Source: Tubiluchus corallicola
Taxonomy: Eukaryota > Priapulida > Priapulimorpha > Priapulimorphida > Tubiluchidae
Reading direction: 5' to 3'
Length of the DNA stretch: 64,000 bases
NCBI GenBank assembly: GCA_030141605.1
Contig: JAQGDQ010000523.1
Span: 56,803 to 120,802, forward strand
In this document: positions 23,339 through 64,000 of the stretch, piece after piece
Layout of the letters: each line of letters begins with the position of its first letter
Position numbering within the stretch: the stretch's first letter is position 1
Notes under the pieces: model-generated
What the model saw: only the letters and a program-made list of their open reading frames with translations
The model's database searches: none
What the model was told of the DNA's origin: nothing
Program-made: the position numbers and the translations under genes

Positions 23339-24379
23339 ATGAATCAACTGGATGACATCTTGGAACTTGCAGAATGGAAGAACTCCTCAGTAAGCCCAGA
23401 GCTGCACAATAAATCAAATTTTTCATATTCTCTTGATGACACTGGGCTCCACACGGGCTGCAAAAGTGTTTTAGAACATGACCTAGCTCATTTGATATCC
23501 AACTCAGTTAATCTATTACTCGGTGCCGGTATTGTAACTGGTAACTTTTTAATACTTATAACAATCATCTGCACGCCTTCACTTCACGAAGTGCCTTTCT
23601 ATTTAATTGCAAATCTGGGTGTCGCAGATTCATCAACCGGCCTAGGATTGGTCGTTCTGTTCGTGGGATTTCTGGCTGGTGTTCGATGCAAAATTATCTT
23701 CTGCACATGCGTCATTGGCCTAATGACGTTTAACATTTATGGTTCCATAACGCTGTACATGGCGGTAACGATCGAAAGATATATAGCCATTGTTTACCCG
23801 CTACACTATCCTAATTGGGTCACACAAAAAACTGGCAAAGTTGCTATTATTTTGACATGGGCTGTTACAATTCTTATGACAGTATCAGGTGCAATAACGT
23901 ATTATATAAGCGACTACACAGGATTATCTTGCATACATTTTTCCAGATATTTTGGCAAGCAAGTTTTTGCCGGAACCACTGGAATGGGGGCAATTCTCAT
24001 TCCATTGTTGGTATTTTGTTACTCTCACATTGGACTTGCCGCAGTGAGGCAGCAAAAATCTATTTCTGCTTTGAATAGCTTAAACCACAGTAGAGCGCCA
24101 CGAGGCGACGATTTCAAACAAAAGTTGAAAATAGCAAAAGTGCTTGGAATGACAGTTATTCTATTCTTAGCATTCTGGTTCCCTTTTTTAGTACTGCTTC
24201 CGTTCCATTATCTTTGCGAGTTTCACAAGTTGTGTTTTATAACAGTAAAAACTCAACTTTTGAATTTTACTTTGCTGCTAGGCATGTGCAACTCTTTCGT
24301 AAATGTGTTTGTATACTCGGGGAAATTAGGAACGTTTCGACGCGCAATGAAAGCCGTTATGTGTCGTAGACAAGGATGA
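23339..24379 (+). CDS. Class A GPCR, orphan, lysophospholipid/cannabinoid/melanocortin-like, intronless CDS
   Basis: A 346-residue seven-helix receptor. The N-terminus (about 50 aa) has three N-glycosylation sequons (N15, N24, N27) and no clear signal peptide. Landmarks: GN at 68-69 (TM1), NLGVAD with D97 (TM2), ERY at 146-148 (TM3), W174 (TM4), FWFP at 279-282 (TM6). In TM7 the NPxxY motif is altered to N322-V-F-V-Y326. There is no Pro at the usual TM5 position. Cys residues before TM3 are atypical. These traits and the TM2 sequence fit the MECA group (melanocortin, Edg/lysophospholipid, cannabinoid, adenosine). The tail is short and basic (FRRAMKAVMCRRQG), with a possible palmitoylated Cys342. 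A splice acceptor TTATTTTCAG ends at 23295, so a 5' UTR intron is possible. Ligand unknown. Confidence 0.88.
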   Translation: MNQLDDILELAEWKNSSVSPELHNKSNFSYSLDDTGLHTGCKSVLEHDLAHLISNSVNLLLGAGIVTGNFLILITIICTPSLHEVPFYLIANLGVADSSTGLGLVVLFVGFLAGVRCKIIFCTCVIGLMTFNIYGSITLYMAVTIERYIAIVYPLHYPNWVTQKTGKVAIILTWAVTILMTVSGAITYYISDYTGLSCIHFSRYFGKQVFAGTTGMGAILIPLLVFCYSHIGLAAVRQQKSISALNSLNHSRAPRGDDFKQKLKIAKVLGMTVILFLAFWFPFLVLLPFHYLCEFHKLCFITVKTQLLNFTLLLGMCNSFVNVFVYSGKLGTFRRAMKAVMCRRQG

Positions 24380-25644
24380 ACATATGCGTAAGCGGCGGGG
24401 GAGGTAGTTGCCCACGCAGGGCAAATAAATTCTAAATTTTCAGGCCAAATAAATTCTATTTCAAAAATTTTAATATTCAAAAAATGGTACTACTGGTCCA
24501 ACATTTGTTATCAGAACTACAGTTTGTGATCGGTCTACGTAAGAATATCTAACCAATAAATTTTAAACCACCTTATTTCTTAACATACGACACCGTATGT
24601 AAGAACACTACAGCGTTTTGCAATAACTTGTATGTTATAAGTTTGTAACAGGTGTATTTTAATGTTTTACTAAGCACATTTATATTATTTAGTGTTATAG
24701 GCCCAAGGACGTTCTTTATTAAGAAAAAAGATGAAGAAAAATTAAGAAACCATAATCAAGAATATTATTATTCAAAAATACGTGATCTCAGACTCAATTG
24801 AAACAATATCTGTAACGTAAAGACAAGTTTGCTGGAAAAACATACCACCATATTTATAAAGGTGTTAGTAATTTTTATCTGCCTAATATTAATTCTGCAG
24901 TCATTGATTCGCAAAAGCTGAATGTTGCAATGTTACAATGCTAAATCATGTTAAAATTAAATATTTTGGCTAACATTAAAAATCAGAAATGCCATAGAAA
25001 TGAAAATTTACAAGTTGTAAACAGTAACAACAAACGGAACAATTTTCCTGCACAGAATAAATCTCGCAAAAAAGATGAGTAACTTAATAATTTATCACCG
25101 GTAGAAACAGAAAAAAATGAAAGTAACACTGCAATAAAATTACTGATCAGCATAATAAACCTAAACGACAAAACTGATAGATACTATTCAATGAAAGATA
25201 TCACTTCTTTGTCTACCCATAATCTTTTATAATAATAATAATTAAGAAGTTCTACATAAATTACGTGTGCAACTGGTTTTTTGTACAAAAATCTATCAAA
25301 AATCAAATATTATATTAACTAAGAACACTATTATATAGCAACTATACATAGTAACATCAACAGAAACAAGGCCATTCCAATAAATACTATATACGTGGTA
25401 CAATAAAGACAATTATGTACATTCCGTATGTCACAAGTAACTTACATATAAGTTTTTCACGATGATTAAGTCTATCACCTTGACAACAACAGACAAGAAC
25501 TACTTTGTGAGACCATTTATGTACTAGCAAGGTTGGACAATTCCGAAAAAAATGTCAGTTAAGTGACAACGACTAACATTTGCTCAAGCTGCTGAAAAAG
25601 TTTCACTACACCCAGTACAGTGAAAATATATATCAAACTTTATA
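24380..25644 (+). other. GPCR 3' flank with polyadenylation signals, then intergenic
   Basis: AATAAA occurs at 24424-24429 and 24448-24453, soon after the stop codon, so the 3' UTR is probably short. Beyond that I see no gene. The GPCR and ALK genes converge here. Confidence 0.5.
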
Positions 25645-26085
25645 CAGTCATACCTCCGTTGCCGAATGTCTCCGTTCTCGACCAGAAATTCGGTACTCGA
25701 CCAACTGCCAAACACGATGGCGAGTCTAGTACAGCCGAGCGTAACCGACTGCGCCTGAGAGTAATCACGCGCAAGAATCGCTAAACTGCTTTCTACACTT
25801 ACTTTTTCTGATTTTTTCATGCAGGAACAATTATGTTTTTCTTTCAAAGTAATAAGTAATTCTATTATGCTTTTCTTATCAATTATATCATATCTACTGT
25901 TTGAATAAACATTTTTGCATTATTATATTTCGTTTTAGTAACCCTTTGCAGTTCATTTGGTGCTTGAGAACAGACTATTTGCTTTTACATTATTTCTTAT
26001 GGGAATAAATGATTCGGTTCTCAATCAAATCGGTTTTCAAACACTTTTTAGGAACGAATTATGGTCGAAAACAGAGGTACTACTG
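25645..26085. mobile_element. TA-flanked inverted-repeat MITE (441 bp)
   Basis: Left end TA|CAGTCATACCTCCGTTGCCG and right end CAGAGGTACTACTG|TA form imperfect inverted repeats with a TA duplication, as in Tc1/mariner-derived MITEs. No transposase frame. Confidence 0.7.
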
Positions 26086-27031
26086 TATCGCAAAACCAAG
26101 CTAATGTTTGTAAAGTTTACCCAACTCTCTCAAGCATGTACAGTAGAATGAAATTTAACCTTGTAAAATGCTCCAGACAAAAACTGTAGACCATTAGCTA
26201 CTAGTATTACCAAAGAGAAGATGCATCAATCACTGGTTTAGTGTGGAGGAAACCAATAAAATTTTAATGAAAACTCGTTCTTCTGTTTCTTACAAAAATG
26301 ATTCACTTTGTTAAAAACTGACACGAACTCCTGCTTTGTCCCTGCTGAATATTGGCTTTAACTATGCTGTAGTTTACTGCGCATGATTATCTGCTTTAAT
26401 AATTATTATATAGATGAAAACAATTATTAATGACAGCTAAGAAACTAAAATAATTATAAATTCAAATTGAGGAAATTCAAATTTAAATTAGCACCCATCT
26501 GATTTTAACTTCATGCTAAAGGTTAATCTGGCATTATACATACTATTTACATAACTGAGTTCAGATTAATGAAATAAATAAAAATGAGAACTTTAAATAT
26601 ATGCAGTATTTGTGAGACAAACGAGGATAATTTAGACGCTTCTTTGGCTTTTAAATAAAAATGTGTAATAATAGTATGGTATGTTGAGTGACAAACAATG
26701 GAAAAACAATATCCAATATAGCCAGTCATCATCTCACTATTACAACGATATGTCGATAACACAAAAACTGGCTTTGTGAAAAACAAGTTGTCATAGTGGA
26801 AAATCTATACAGAAAAAAGCTCACACCTGCACAACTTTTGCCTCAAGGTTCTTAGTATTTGTAACTCACTTTCGTGTTCAATGTAGTGCCCTGGCTTTTG
26901 TCAAAAAGTGCGCACATTGTTTCGTCAAGTCAAGTCAGTAGTCGCACTCTATAACATTACATACGAATGTCTTTATGAAAGTTTTTAAGTGTCTGCAGCT
27001 CTTAACAACGTTCAACACAAGGGACAAGTTA
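26086..27031 (-). other. Probable 3' UTR/3' flank of the ALK-like gene
   Basis: Follows the ALK stop codon on the minus strand. I found only variant ATTAAA signals (minus strand, near 26262 and 26394), so the cleavage site is uncertain. No other gene is visible. Confidence 0.35.
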
Positions 27032-63581
<36,550 letters not shown>

Positions 63582-64000
63582 CTGTAACAGAGAAATGAAT
63601 AAGGATTGGAGTTTAATTGAAAATATACGTTTTGCATTACAGAAAATCTGCACTAATTATTTCAATGTGGAAATCATTTTAACTGCATTGTAGCTACTGT
63701 ATCTATTATTCTGTAAATATTGGGCCGTGTACAAGACTTCGAACCAACCTAGCCATATACCAAAAATTGTAGTCCCAGTTCAAAAAACTATAAACAGATA
63801 AACTAACTAAAAGAAAATGAAGGTCCACTCCACGGCGTTCTCAGACCACGTACAAACATAGTTGCCTTTGTTTAGGAAGTCTGCCTGTGAGTTTCGTGTC
63901 CCCAGCGCTGTGTGGTTCAAAAGGTCGCAAAAAGTGGGTATCACTCATTTTGCATTACCGCTCCCCCCCCCCCCCCACACCGAGTAGAAGTTTAAAACTT
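63582..64000. other. Right edge: ALK upstream intron, unassigned
   Basis: No exon could be connected to the MAM exon. A poly-C run lies at 63963-63977. A minus-strand stretch (63800-63960) is partly open but shows no family motif. Confidence 0.5.

Noticed and set aside
63800-63960. Possible upstream ALK exon (partly open minus-strand frame)
   Set aside because: No MAM or LDLa motif, a stop in the best frame, and no acceptor/donor pair that fits the phase of the MAM exon.

Overview
The window is nuclear DNA from an animal, most likely an invertebrate: AT-rich, rich in introns, with many GT-AG introns of 0.1 to 8.5 kb, several transposon families, simple repeats and minisatellites. I could not fix the phylum. 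The coding content is four metazoan genes. I rebuilt the three spliced ones exon by exon from reading frames, splice sites and intron phases.

Left end (234-14745): the 5' end of eEF1-gamma (minus strand, first three coding exons, continuing off the left edge) lies head to head with a complete calcineurin B regulatory subunit gene (plus strand, seven coding exons, 170 aa). About 450 bp separate their start codons and probably hold a shared promoter. The calcineurin B gene contains the most interesting signal here: an unshared 140-codon open exon (7881-8301) whose donor has exactly the phase needed to replace the myristoylated N-terminus with a Ser-rich extension.

Middle (14746-23300): no host gene seen. 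It holds minisatellites, a decayed hAT (Buster/ZBED-like) transposase, LINE copies and CT microsatellites.

Receptor (23339-24379): an intronless class A GPCR on the plus strand. It converges on the next gene.

Right half (27032-63581): a receptor tyrosine kinase of the ALK/LTK family on the minus strand. Twenty-one consecutive exons give about 1160 residues: MAM domain, linker, glycine-rich ALK domain, EGF-like module, one membrane span, juxtamembrane NPNY, a complete kinase with the YxxxYY activation loop, and a 211-residue tail. The signal peptide and any upstream MAM or LDLa modules lie beyond the right edge. Unusual points are a 15-nt microexon, a GC-AG intron, a 79-bp duplication that copies a kinase-exon donor, and a long near-perfect intronic hairpin.

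Repeats recur across the window: a TTAA-flanked terminal-inverted-repeat element in five copies, TA-flanked MITEs, LINE fragments of several lineages, and a roughly 127-bp satellite inside an ALK intron. All calls come from reading the sequence alone; no database search, expression or folding data were available.
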